Shown: positions 1-6,816 of the stretch, in pieces
How positions within the stretch are numbered: position 1 is the stretch's first letter
Layout: each line of letters opens with the position of its first letter
Assembly: GCA_002402125.1 (NCBI GenBank)
Contig: NVVG01000004.1
Span: 50,197 to 58,241 of the forward strand
From: Moraxellaceae bacterium
Lineage (GTDB): Bacteria > Pseudomonadota > Gammaproteobacteria > Pseudomonadales > Ketobacteraceae
DNA: 8,045 bases
Direction: 5' to 3'
Notes under the pieces: model-generated
What the model was told of the DNA's origin: nothing
What the model saw: the letters and a program-made list of their open reading frames with translations, nothing else
The model's database searches: none
Position numbers and translations under genes: made by a program

Positions 1-683
1 AATATAATGTCTTCGTCAATATCGATTTTGTGGTGTTGAAGGATCTCCAGCACACTGGGGGTGTATTGTTTGGCTGGTGTTAAGGGAGCTGTTAAGGGTG
101 CTGTAGTTTTGTTGGATAGTGCGGAAACTGTTTGTTTTGGTATGGCAATATCCAGTGGTTCTGAAGCAAGAGGGGCGTCATCATCGAAGACGTGGGTGCT
201 AGGGTCCAATGCTATGATTGCGCTTCTTATATAGTGTGTCCGTGTTTCCCCATCAACTTCGACGATACTACTGATGTTTTGACAGAGTTCTAATAGCTTA
301 TCCTTCGCTATAGGAGGAGGGGTTTTTGCGATCTCTGCTTCTACCATTTGTTTGGTCTTGTCCATGGTAAGTAAAATAACGTCGCTTAATAGGCTGTCAT
401 ACAGGATTCGTTCTGCGCGGATTGCCTCCAATAGGTCTTCCATACTTTGGATTAATGGCGTGAGAGCTTCTAGCCCAACGTAAACTAAATTGCCTTTTAT
501 AGTGTGTATTGAGCGAAATAGGCCCCTTAGAAGTTCGCTGTTGGTGGGGTCGTGCTCTAAATTGATGAGAATGGACTCACAATCCTGATGAGCCTCCTTA
601 AAATCGAAAAAGAAGTCACGCATTAATTCAACTTCTACGGGGTGATTTTCACTGGTTTGCGGAGAATCTTGTTTGTTTGCCAT
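1..683 (-). CDS. Hpt-domain phosphorelay protein, N-terminal part (runs off left edge)
   Basis: A minus-strand open frame starts at ATG 683-681 and stays open to base 1 (227 full codons). Residues about 17-120 look like a histidine-phosphotransfer helical bundle. The phosphoacceptor motif HTIKGN lies at residues 60-65, with His60 as the expected phosphorylated residue, in the context FRSIHTIKGN. Hpt domains relay phosphate between receiver domains and kinases in multistep two-component systems. After about residue 125 comes a Pro-rich linker, then less conserved sequence with a small TAPLTAPLTP repeat. Just before the edge, the text LEILQHHKIDIDEDII may begin a second domain. An output domain such as HD-type is possible but cannot be seen here. 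An alternative ATG four codons upstream (695-693) exists. I prefer 683 because GGTG sits six bases before it. The gene is divergent from the FmdB/aspS unit, and no cognate kinase is in view. The Hpt call is firm; the overall architecture is unknown. Confidence 0.82.
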   Translation of the reverse strand, partial: MANKQDSPQTSENHPVEVELMRDFFFDFKEAHQDCESILINLEHDPTNSELLRGLFRSIHTIKGNLVYVGLEALTPLIQSMEDLLEAIRAERILYDSLLSDVILLTMDKTKQMVEAEIAKTPPPIAKDKLLELCQNISSIVEVDGETRTHYIRSAIIALDPSTHVFDDDAPLASEPLDIAIPKQTVSALSNKTTAPLTAPLTPAKQYTPSVLEILQHHKIDIDEDII

Positions 684-728
684 ATCTAGCACCATAAATT
701 ACCAATTGATTGTCTCAAACGCTATTTA

Positions 729-734
729 AGTATA
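729..734 (-). promoter_or_regulatory. Possible -10 element for the Hpt gene
   Basis: On the minus strand, TATACT (734 to 729) matches the sigma-70 -10 consensus at five of six bases. It lies about 45 bases before the start codon of the divergent Hpt gene. No good -35 hexamer is visible at the right spacing, so this is only a weak candidate. Confidence 0.25.
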
Positions 735-743
735 GGTTGTGGG

Positions 744-772
744 CTGCTTTCGTCGCTTGAAATCGCTATAAT
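744..772 (+). promoter_or_regulatory. Candidate sigma-70 promoter for the FmdB-aspS unit
   Basis: A perfect TATAAT -10 hexamer lies at 767-772. The -35 position (around 744-749) is poor, so the promoter would depend on its -10 or on an activator. Transcription would start near 779, giving a 5' leader of about 125 bases before the FmdB start at 906. The minus-strand Hpt gene reads away from the same region, so the two promoters would lie back to back. Confidence 0.45.
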
Positions 773-841
773 GTTGCCCTTTTTCTGGTTTGATTGGCTA
801 ATAAGCTTTGTTTGTCAGAAAGAACATGTTAATCAGAAGGT

Positions 842-865
842 TACCGATGATCGAAGGAATCGGTA
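842..865 (+). repeat. Inverted repeat in the leader of the FmdB gene
   Basis: TACCGAT (842-848) and ATCGGTA (859-865) form a perfect 7-bp stem with a 10-base loop, between the candidate promoter and the FmdB start. No T-run follows, so it is not a terminator. It could be an RNA hairpin in the leader, a protein-binding site, or chance. Confidence 0.35.
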
Positions 866-905
866 GTTGAAGACGTTAAACGTTGAACATTAGTCGAGTG
901 AATAA

Positions 906-1163
906 ATGCCTATTTATGAGTATGAATGTGGTGGTTGTGGCCACCAAATGGATAAGCTTCAGAAGATCAGTGACGAGCCATTGGTGATCTGCCCTGAGTG
1001 TGATGAGGATACCTTAAAGAAAATGATTTCTGCCGCGGGCTTTCGATTAAAAGGGGCTGGCTGGTATGAGACTGACTTTAAAACGGGAAAGAAAAAACAT
1101 TTAGCAGAAAGTGACTCAAAAAAGACCAAGACTGAAAGTAACACAGCTAAAACACCTGATTAA
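906..1163 (+). CDS. FmdB-family zinc-ribbon protein
   Basis: This 85-residue protein has the typical FmdB start MPIYEYEC and two CxxC knuckles, Cys8/Cys11 and Cys29/Cys32, expected to bind one zinc ion. The conserved block after the ribbon, SAAGFRLKGAGWYETDF (residues 42-58), is the family signature. The tail from residue 59 on is rich in Lys, Ser and Thr and probably disordered. The family was named after a putative regulator of formamidase genes, but its biochemical role is unknown in most bacteria, so a regulator label should not be taken literally. The start ATG is preceded by GAGTG at 896-900. The gene lies 65 bases upstream of aspS, a pairing common in Pseudomonas relatives, and is probably cotranscribed with it. 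The family call is firm; the function is open. Confidence 0.93.
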   Translation: MPIYEYECGGCGHQMDKLQKISDEPLVICPECDEDTLKKMISAAGFRLKGAGWYETDFKTGKKKHLAESDSKKTKTESNTAKTPD

Positions 1164-1164
1164 C

Positions 1165-1188
1165 ACTCGTTATCAAATTTATACGAGT
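1165..1188 (+). repeat. Short inverted repeat between the FmdB gene and aspS
   Basis: ACTCGT (1165-1170) pairs with ACGAGT (1183-1188) around a 12-base AT-rich loop, two bases after the FmdB stop codon. There is no following T-run, so termination is unlikely. It may be an mRNA processing or stability element, or chance. Confidence 0.25.
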
Positions 1189-1228
1189 TGTACAGTATTA
1201 CTAACTAAACGAAATACAGGATAACAAT

Positions 1229-2998
1229 ATGCGAAGCCATTACTGTGGCCATCTAAACGAAACCCTCATCGATGAAGAAGTAACTCTTTGTGGTTGGGTC
1301 CATAATCGCCGCGATCACGGTGGGGTTATTTTTTTAGATCTCCGTGATAGAGAAGGTGTGTCGCAAATTGTAATTGATCCTGATACGGAAGCTGCTTTTG
1401 CTCTCGCAGAGCGCGTGCGAGGCGAATTTGTCTTGCAAGTGAAGGGCCGCGTTCGATTTCGTCCAGAAGGCACATTTAATAAGGATATGCCAACGGGTAA
1501 GGTAGAAGTGTTAGGTAAGGAATTGGTGATTCTCAACGAATCTGAAACACCGCCGTTCCAAATGGATGACTTCCAGACCGTAGGAGAAGATGTTCGATTA
1601 AAATACCGCTACTTGGATATCCGTCGCCCAGAAATGTTAAATAAGTTAGTGTTTCGTTCGAAGGTAACCTCCGCAATTCGAAACTTTATGGATGCAGAGG
1701 GTTTCTTGGATGTAGAAACGCCGATTCTTACCCGAGCGACACCCGAAGGTGCGCGGGACTATATTGTACCTAGCCGAACCCATCATGGCAGTTTTTTTGC
1801 GCTGCCACAGTCCCCTCAGCTATTTAAGCAGCTATTGATGGTGTCTGGTGTGGATCGTTATTACCAGATTGCTAAATGTTTCCGGGATGAAGATTTACGC
1901 GCCGATCGTCAGCCAGAATTCACCCAGATCGATATCGAAACCTCTTTTATGAATGAAGAGCAGATCATGGAAGTGGCGGAACGTATGATCCGTAACTTGT
2001 TTAAGGACCTACTTGATGTGGATTTGCCGGCTTTCCCGCGGATGCCGTATTCCGAAGCCATTGCGCGTTTTGGTAGTGATAAGCCAGACTTGCGTATCGC
2101 CTTAGAGCTTCAGGATGTTGATGACCTAATGAAAGATGTTGAGTCCAAGATTTTCTCTGGTCCAGCCAATGATCCTAAAGGACGCGTCGCCGCGCTGCGT
2201 TTGCCACAAGGCACCAAACTTAGCCGTAAAGATATCGACAATTACACCAAGTTTGTGGGTATCTACGGTGCGAAAGGTTTAGCTTATATTAAAGTGAATG
2301 ACCGTGCAGCAGGCAAAGAAGGCTTACAGTCACCAATATTGAAGTTTATTCCTGATGATGTGGTTGAGGCCATTATGGTTCGGGTCGGCGCCGAGACCGG
2401 TGATTTGGTATTTTTTGGTGCGGATAAAGCTAACGTCGTGAGTGAGTCTTTAGGCGCACTGCGCGTTAAACTGGGTGAAGATCTTGGTTTAATTGAAGGC
2501 GCCTGGGCACCGTTATGGGTTGTTGATTTTCCCATGTTTGAAGAAACCGATCATGGTTGGACGTCAATACATCACCCATTTACCCTGCCATCCTGCAGCG
2601 CCGAAGAGCTTACTAGTAATCCTGGTGCAGCCTTGTCACGCGCCTATGACATGGTATTGAACGGAACCGAACTCGGTGGCGGATCACTACGTATCTATAA
2701 GCCTGAACTGCAAAAAGCGGTATTTAAAGCACTGGATATTGGCGACGAAGAAGCAAACGAGAAGTTTGGTTTCCTATTGGATGCGTTAAAGTATGGTTGT
2801 CCTCCCCATGGAGGATTAGCGTTTGGATTGGATCGTATTGTCATGTTAATGACCGATTCCAAGTCTATTCGTGACGTCATCGCATTCCCCAAAACCCAAA
2901 CAGCGGCATGTGTTATGACGGCAGCGCCTTCTGAGGTAGAACCAAAGCAGTTACGAGAAGTAGGAATTCGAGTGCGCACCCCAGAAGAGAAAAAGTAA
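1229..2998 (+). CDS. aspS: Aspartyl-tRNA synthetase, probably non-discriminating (AspRS)
   Basis: This 589-residue class II aminoacyl-tRNA synthetase has the usual length of bacterial AspRS (590 in E. coli). It joins aspartate to tRNA using ATP, in the cytoplasm. The N-terminal OB-fold anticodon-binding domain covers about residues 1-105 ([12 protein letters not shown] at 21-32). The catalytic domain holds motif 2, [18 protein letters not shown] (218-235, with Arg219 contacting ATP). The bacterial GAD-type insertion lies between, in about residues 285-420. Motif 3 is GLDR (533-536). His30 and Gly81 occupy the anticodon-domain positions that in Pseudomonas AspRS allow charging of tRNA-Asn as well, where E. 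coli has Leu and Lys. That suggests a non-discriminating enzyme needing the GatCAB amidotransferase. The start ATG has AGGA seven bases upstream. A strong terminator follows the stop. Identity is firm; tRNA specificity is inferred. Confidence 0.98.
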   Translation: MRSHYCGHLNETLIDEEVTLCGWVHNRRDHGGVIFLDLRDREGVSQIVIDPDTEAAFALAERVRGEFVLQVKGRVRFRPEGTFNKDMPTGKVEVLGKELVILNESETPPFQMDDFQTVGEDVRLKYRYLDIRRPEMLNKLVFRSKVTSAIRNFMDAEGFLDVETPILTRATPEGARDYIVPSRTHHGSFFALPQSPQLFKQLLMVSGVDRYYQIAKCFRDEDLRADRQPEFTQIDIETSFMNEEQIMEVAERMIRNLFKDLLDVDLPAFPRMPYSEAIARFGSDKPDLRIALELQDVDDLMKDVESKIFSGPANDPKGRVAALRLPQGTKLSRKDIDNYTKFVGIYGAKGLAYIKVNDRAAGKEGLQSPILKFIPDDVVEAIMVRVGAETGDLVFFGADKANVVSESLGALRVKLGEDLGLIEGAWAPLWVVDFPMFEETDHGWTSIHHPFTLPSCSAEELTSNPGAALSRAYDMVLNGTELGGGSLRIYKPELQKAVFKALDIGDEEANEKFGFLLDALKYGCPPHGGLAFGLDRIVMLMTDSKSIRDVIAFPKTQTAACVMTAAPSEVEPKQLREVGIRVRTPEEKK

Positions 2999-3072
2999 AA
3001 AGATCAATTAGCGGTGGCAGGTTTTGAAACCGATTTGATATTCCAATATCGATCTCACTAGGCGATATAAAT

Positions 3073-3110
3073 AAAAGCCCCCAATGACATTTGTTCATTG
3101 GGGGCTTTTT
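3073..3110 (+). terminator. Rho-independent terminator after aspS
   Basis: A 15-bp perfect stem (3073-3087 with 3095-3109) around a 7-base loop contains five consecutive C-G pairs and is flanked by an A-run on the left and a T-run on the right. It ends the FmdB-aspS transcript about 75 bases after the aspS stop and separates it from ruvCAB. The A-rich left arm means it could also stop transcripts coming the other way. Confidence 0.93.
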
Positions 3111-3139
3111 GGTATGGACTATTTATTATTGCGTAATTA

Positions 3140-3168
3140 TTGAATTTACCAACAAAGTAATCGATACT
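3140..3168 (+). promoter_or_regulatory. Candidate sigma-70 promoter for ruvCAB
   Basis: TTGAAT (3140-3145) and GATACT (3163-3168) each match four of six consensus bases at the ideal 17-base spacing. They lie between the aspS terminator and ruvC. Transcription would start near 3175, about 30 bases before the ruvC start. The -10 overlaps the LexA-like palindrome. A promoter is needed here because the terminator cuts off read-through from aspS; the exact hexamers are uncertain. Confidence 0.45.
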
Positions 3169-3184
3169 GTGTAAATAATCAGTA
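3165..3184 (+). promoter_or_regulatory. Candidate LexA (SOS) box upstream of ruvC
   Basis: TACTGT (3165-3170), eight AT-rich bases, then TCAGTA (3179-3184) match the gammaproteobacterial LexA operator TACTGT-N8-ACAGTA with one mismatch in the two half-sites. The core CTG-N10-CAG is intact. It overlaps the candidate -10 and start of transcription and ends 20 bases before the ruvC start codon, the usual place for a repressor site. Its position before Holliday-junction repair genes fits, since ruvAB is a classical SOS operon in E. coli. Binding is inferred, not shown. Confidence 0.62.
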
Positions 3185-3204
3185 GTTGAATGGTAAGGAA
3201 AGGC

Positions 3205-3726
3205 ATGACAATAGTCCTCGGCATTGATCCAGGCTCACGAATAACGGGTTACGGCGTCATTGAAGTTAACGGCAGTAAAAGCCACTATGTCGATAGCGGC
3301 TGCATCCGAACGGATACTGACGCGGAATTGCCAGAGCGACTATGCCAAATATTTGAAGGCATTAGTGAGGTTGTTCGCCTGCACTTGCCACAAGAAGTGG
3401 GGGTGGAACAGGTGTTTATGGCAAAGAATGCTGATTCTGCGCTAAAACTCGGCCAGGCAAGAGGAGCCGCCATCGTGGCTTGTTCTGCGTTACGGATTCC
3501 CATTTTTGAATATTCTGCCCGGCAAATTAAGCAGGCCGTTGTTGGCACGGGTGCCGCACAGAAAGAGCAAGTACAGCTCATGGTATGCAACTTGTTGGGG
3601 TTAAATAAAAAACCACAAGCCGATGCAGCAGACGCATTAGGCGTGGCCTTATGCCACAGCCACATGCAGCAAAGCATGATACGCATGGCCGGGGCGCATA
3701 AGATTCGTAGGCGACGTTTGCGTTAA
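3205..3726 (+). CDS. ruvC: Holliday junction resolvase RuvC
   Basis: This 173-residue protein has exactly the E. coli RuvC length. RuvC is a dimeric Mg-dependent endonuclease that nicks two strands of a Holliday junction symmetrically, guided by RuvAB. All four acidic catalytic residues are present: Asp8 in GIDPGS, Glu68 in VEQVF, and Asp140 and Asp143 in ADAADAL. The conserved block [17 protein letters not shown] follows Glu68 (residues 71-87), and the C-terminus is basic. I chose the ATG at 3205 rather than the in-frame ATG at 3190. The family begins directly with a short strand leading to LGIDPGS, and AAGGA (3195-3199) is well placed for 3205. The gene is first in a ruvC-ruvA-ruvB unit, 20 bases before ruvA, with a LexA-like box upstream. 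yebC, which normally precedes it, is absent. Confidence 0.97.
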   Translation: MTIVLGIDPGSRITGYGVIEVNGSKSHYVDSGCIRTDTDAELPERLCQIFEGISEVVRLHLPQEVGVEQVFMAKNADSALKLGQARGAAIVACSALRIPIFEYSARQIKQAVVGTGAAQKEQVQLMVCNLLGLNKKPQADAADALGVALCHSHMQQSMIRMAGAHKIRRRRLR

Positions 3727-3746
3727 AAAATTAAATAGAGGACAGT

Positions 3747-4379
3747 ATGATTGGGCGAATTAATGGTGTATTGATCGAAAAACAACCGCCAGAGATGTTG
3801 GTAGACGTAAACGGCGTGGGTTATGAAATCACAGCACCGATGACAACTTTTTATCAATTACCGACGCTCGGCAATCCCGTCACGTTATTTACTCACCTGA
3901 CTATTAGAGATGATGCCCATTTACTGTATGGTTTTTACGACAAACAGGAACGCTCGCTATTTCGAACCTTGATCAAAGTGAATGGCGTAGGCCCAAAAAT
4001 GGCCTTAGGTATACTGTCAGGCATCGAAGCAGATGAGTTTGTTCGCTGTGTGGAAAGTAACGATACCGCAACATTAGTCAAAATACCGGGTGTCGGTAAA
4101 AAAACTGCCGAACGACTGATTATTGAAATGCGCGATAAACTAAAGCAGCTTGCGATAGCTCCGGCTCTTGCCGCACAAAACCAAGGCGAAGCCTCAGATT
4201 CCCAAAGTGGCAGCTTACATTCAGAGCGTAACGTCATCTCTGATGCTGAAAGCGCACTGATTTCTTTAGGTTATAAACCCGCAGAAGCCAGTAAAGCAAT
4301 TAGTGGGTTGGACGTAAGCGGACTTGCCAGCGAAGAAGTGATTCGTATGGCGCTGAAAGGGATGGTGAAGTCCAAGTGA
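3747..4379 (+). CDS. ruvA: Holliday junction branch-migration protein RuvA
   Basis: This 210-residue protein (203 in E. coli) forms tetramers that hold the four-way junction open and load the RuvB motors. Domain I (residues 1-63) is the OB fold starting MIGRINGVL. It carries the acidic-pin pair Asp55-Asp56 in the [11 protein letters not shown] segment, which helps separate strands at the crossover. Domain II has two helix-hairpin-helix motifs, [13 protein letters not shown] (78-90) and [13 protein letters not shown] (113-125), that bind the DNA backbone. A flexible linker at about 140-160 leads to the small domain III (about 162-210, [16 protein letters not shown]), which contacts RuvB. AGAGGA at 3737-3742 gives a strong ribosome site four bases before the ATG. 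ruvB follows after 56 bases. Confidence 0.97.
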   Translation: MIGRINGVLIEKQPPEMLVDVNGVGYEITAPMTTFYQLPTLGNPVTLFTHLTIRDDAHLLYGFYDKQERSLFRTLIKVNGVGPKMALGILSGIEADEFVRCVESNDTATLVKIPGVGKKTAERLIIEMRDKLKQLAIAPALAAQNQGEASDSQSGSLHSERNVISDAESALISLGYKPAEASKAISGLDVSGLASEEVIRMALKGMVKSK

Positions 4380-4435
4380 ATACAGTAAGCTTCATGCATT
4401 CGTTATTACCACTAATGTAAGCATATTGCCTTGTT

Positions 4436-5509
4436 ATGATAGAGTCTGATCGACTTATTAGTGCTACCGGCCCTAATCGAAATCAAGAAGATCATATTGA
4501 TCGTGCTATTCGTCCCACCCGATTGTCCGAATATACTGGGCAAACCGTGGTACGAGAACAAATGGATATTTTTATTGCGGCAGCCCGTGGTCGCGACGAA
4601 GCACTAGACCATACCTTGATTTTTGGACCCCCCGGCCTTGGGAAAACCACGCTTGCGCATATAATCGCTAACGAAATGGGGGCAGAACTAAAATCTACCT
4701 CCGGCCCTGTGCTGGAAAAAGCCGGTGATTTGGCCGCGTTACTCACCAATTTGGAAGAAGGCGACGTGTTATTTGTGGATGAAATACACCGTCTAAGCCC
4801 CGTAGTCGAAGAAATTCTTTACCCCGCGATGGAAGATTACCAACTAGATATCATGATTGGTGAGGGGCCCGCAGCACGTTCCATAAAAATTGAATTACCT
4901 CCTTTTACCCTAGTGGGTGCAACGACCAGAGCAGGCTTGTTGACCTCGCCGTTAAGAGATCGATTTGGCATCGTGCAGCGTTTAGAGTTTTACTCTGTTG
5001 AAGAGCTCACTAAAATAGTCCTGCGCTCGTCTCATATCATGAAAGTCCCAACGGAAGACCAAGGTGCCTTGGAAATAGCCAAGCGCTCCCGTGGCACACC
5101 TCGAATTGCCAATCGACTATTAAGACGGGTTCGCGATTACGCCGAAGTTAAAGGTGAGGGGAGGATTACAAAAAGCATAGCGGATAAAGCCTTGGACATG
5201 CTCAATGTGGATGCCCAAGGATTTGATTCAATGGACCGACGCATGATGCTTGCGATGTTAGAGAAGTTTGATGGCGGCCCTGTTGGTATTGAAAGTTTGG
5301 CGGCGGCCATTAGTGAAGAGTCTGGTACCTTAGAAGATGTGATTGAGCCATATTTGATTCAACAAGGGTTTGTTATGAGAACCTCAAGAGGGCGAGTCGC
5401 TACACGATTGGCATATCTCCATTTTGGGATTAATTTACCGAAGGATTCACGCTTTCTGTCTAGTGGCGATGCGTCTGCCGGCGATTTGTTCGATGGTAGC
5501 TCTGATTGA
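4436..5509 (+). CDS. ruvB: Holliday junction branch-migration ATPase RuvB
   Basis: This 357-residue AAA+ ATPase forms hexameric rings that pump DNA through the RuvA-bound junction. Visible motifs are Walker A GPPGLGKT (64-71), Walker B with DEIH (115-118), sensor 1 GATTRAG (161-167), the arginine finger Arg174 in SPLRDRFG, and sensor 2 [12 protein letters not shown] (220-231). A C-terminal winged-helix domain ends in [17 protein letters not shown]. The start MIESDRLIS matches E. coli MIEADRLIS, and an in-frame stop at 4418-4420 rules out a longer form. No good Shine-Dalgarno sequence is visible before the ATG, unlike ruvC and ruvA, so translation may be weak or coupled. The protein is about 20 residues longer than E. 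coli RuvB, through a longer N-terminal loop and an acidic Gly/Ser tail. Confidence 0.97.
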   Translation: MIESDRLISATGPNRNQEDHIDRAIRPTRLSEYTGQTVVREQMDIFIAAARGRDEALDHTLIFGPPGLGKTTLAHIIANEMGAELKSTSGPVLEKAGDLAALLTNLEEGDVLFVDEIHRLSPVVEEILYPAMEDYQLDIMIGEGPAARSIKIELPPFTLVGATTRAGLLTSPLRDRFGIVQRLEFYSVEELTKIVLRSSHIMKVPTEDQGALEIAKRSRGTPRIANRLLRRVRDYAEVKGEGRITKSIADKALDMLNVDAQGFDSMDRRMMLAMLEKFDGGPVGIESLAAAISEESGTLEDVIEPYLIQQGFVMRTSRGRVATRLAYLHFGINLPKDSRFLSSGDASAGDLFDGSSD

Positions 5510-5531
5510 CTATTTATCGGAGAGCCGATTG

Positions 5532-5987
5532 ATGATGGAATTTTCGATAAAATCGAGGGTCTACCTTGAGGACAGTGATGCACAAGGTATTGTGTATTAT
5601 GTGAATTATTTGAAATTTATGGAGCGGGCCCGTACTGACTTTTTGCGAGATTTAGGTTTTGATTTTCAATCGTTACAATCTCAAAAAGGGCATTTTGTTG
5701 TCCATAGTTTGGATGTTAGATATCTTAAACCCGCAAAGGTGGATGATGAAATTCTAATAACAGCAACAATTACTAAAACCGCTCGAACCTATGTGGTATT
5801 TTTACAGGAAATTCGCCTAATAAAACCACCAGGTGAAGAGCCTAATGATCCTAATGCAGACGTGCTTTGTCGCAGCCAGGTTAAGGTTGCTTGTGTTAGC
5901 AGTGGATCAGGCAAGCCCATGGTGATCCCGCCACAGATAGCCGACGCGTTCCAGACAAAGACTGTGTCGATCCAAGGTGATCGGTAA
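5532..5987 (+). CDS. ybgC: YbgC-type acyl-CoA thioesterase of the Tol-Pal cluster
   Basis: This 151-residue single hotdog-fold thioesterase of the 4HBT/YbgC family hydrolyses acyl-CoA thioesters in the cytoplasm. In E. coli it has been linked to phospholipid enzymes and the Tol-Pal cluster, but its role in envelope constriction is not settled. The signature EDSDAQGIVYYVNYLKFMER (residues 13-32) holds the expected catalytic Asp16. The second family block, FVVHSLDVRYLKPAKVDDEI, follows. The start was chosen at ATG 5532, seven bases after GGAGAG (5519-5524). A longer in-frame version from 5424 would overlap the ruvB coding end and add sequence without family similarity. ATG 5535 is an alternative. 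The gene begins 22 bases after ruvB, so it may be cotranscribed with ruvCAB, and it is followed by 94 bases before tolQ. Confidence 0.93.
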   Translation: MMEFSIKSRVYLEDSDAQGIVYYVNYLKFMERARTDFLRDLGFDFQSLQSQKGHFVVHSLDVRYLKPAKVDDEILITATITKTARTYVVFLQEIRLIKPPGEEPNDPNADVLCRSQVKVACVSSGSGKPMVIPPQIADAFQTKTVSIQGDR

Positions 5988-6021
5988 AGATAAAAAATTA
6001 TAGTTTTTTAACCCCTTTATA

Positions 6022-6050
6022 GTGCTTTGATCGTTAATAAGAGAAAGCAC
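6022..6050 (+). repeat. Inverted repeat in the tolQ leader
   Basis: GTGCTTT (6022-6028) and AAAGCAC (6044-6050) form a perfect 7-bp inverted repeat with a 15-base loop, between ybgC and the tolQ ribosome site. No T-run follows. It could be an operator, an mRNA processing hairpin, or chance. The surrounding 94 bases are AT-rich and hold several partial -10 matches but no convincing promoter. Confidence 0.35.
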
Positions 6051-6081
6051 CTAGTATTACCATGAATAGGAGATTTAGATA

Positions 6082-6786
6082 GTGTCAGAATCCATGTCTA
6101 TTTGGAGCTTGATAGCGAATGCTACGCTAGTTGTGCAGTTTGTCATGTTGGTATTGGTCGGGTTGTCGTTTTCGTCTTGGTATATCATTTGGCGGCGACA
6201 AACCATTTTGGCCGCAGCCAAGCGGGCTATCGCGGAATTCGAAGATCGTTTCTGGTCGGGTATTGACCTAAGCCGGTTATACGTCCAAATAAATTCTGCG
6301 GCAAATGTGGATAGTGGGCAAGAAAATATATTCCGAGCCGGATTTAAGGAGTTTGGGCGTTTAAGGAAAAATAAAAATGCCGAGGCTGATTCCGTGATGG
6401 CGGGTGCGGAGCGAGCCATGCGTGTTGTGTTGCTGAGAGAGCAGGAAAAATTAGATGAGAACCTGTCATTTCTAGCCACGGTCGGTTCTACCAGTCCCTA
6501 TATAGGGCTGTTTGGTACAGTGTGGGGGATAATGAATTCATTTTTGGCACTGGCGAACGAAAAGCAATCGTCGTTAGCAGTGGTTGCCCCCGGTATTGCA
6601 GAGGCGCTAATCGCGACGGCGATGGGGCTTGTTGCAGCGATACCGGCGGTGATTGCCTACAATCGGTTTTCTTCTGTTGCGGATTCCTTGCTGCATCGAT
6701 ATGAAACCTTTACTGATGAGTTTTCTGGCATATTACACCGTAAAGCACATGCCCCTGAAGCGGAAGATGTCGCGAGTGCTGGGTAA
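6082..6786 (+). CDS. tolQ: Tol-Pal proton-channel subunit TolQ
   Basis: This 234-residue inner-membrane protein of the TolQ/ExbB/MotA family (230 in E. coli) forms, with TolR, the proton-driven motor that energises TolA during cell constriction and outer-membrane maintenance. Three membrane segments are visible: about residues 14-37, 131-158 and 168-192. The cytoplasmic loop carries FWSGIDLSRLY (58-68), as in E. coli. The family core TVGSTSPYIGLFGTVWGIM (134-152) and PGIAEALIATAMGL (171-184) includes Thr147 and Thr180, which line the proton path. Translation begins at GTG 6082: AGGAGA (6068-6073) is eight bases before it, whereas the ATG at 6094 is too far away. tolR follows after 30 bases. 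The ybgC-tolQRA context excludes ExbB or MotA. Confidence 0.97.
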   Translation: MSESMSIWSLIANATLVVQFVMLVLVGLSFSSWYIIWRRQTILAAAKRAIAEFEDRFWSGIDLSRLYVQINSAANVDSGQENIFRAGFKEFGRLRKNKNAEADSVMAGAERAMRVVLLREQEKLDENLSFLATVGSTSPYIGLFGTVWGIMNSFLALANEKQSSLAVVAPGIAEALIATAMGLVAAIPAVIAYNRFSSVADSLLHRYETFTDEFSGILHRKAHAPEAEDVASAG

Positions 6787-6816
6787 GATAATTGGTGATC
6801 AGTAGAGGTTGGTGTT

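Noticed and set aside
826..870. 14-codon open frame in the FmdB leader
   Set aside because: It is too short and has only a weak purine stretch before its ATG. I mention it in the leader finding but do not call it a gene.
1164..1228. Separate promoter for aspS
   Set aside because: TTGTAC (1188-1193) has no acceptable -10 at the right distance, and the 65-base gap is consistent with cotranscription with the FmdB gene.
3037..3050. GATATT-CC-AATATC palindrome after aspS
   Set aside because: A short AT-rich palindrome between a stop codon and a terminator is easily due to chance. No promoter or second copy supports it as an operator.
3190..3204. Five-codon N-terminal extension of RuvC from ATG 3190
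   Set aside because: The family starts at the residues just before LGIDPGS, and AAGGA at 3195-3199 fits the ATG at 3205. The extension would also use the ribosome site as coding sequence.
3285..3686. 133-codon minus-strand open frame opposite ruvC
   Set aside because: It lies wholly inside ruvC, whose catalytic residues are all intact, and has a composition typical of a shadow frame.
5424..5531. Long form of YbgC starting inside ruvB
   Set aside because: The extra 36 residues overlap the ruvB coding end in another frame and have no thioesterase character. A good ribosome site precedes ATG 5532.
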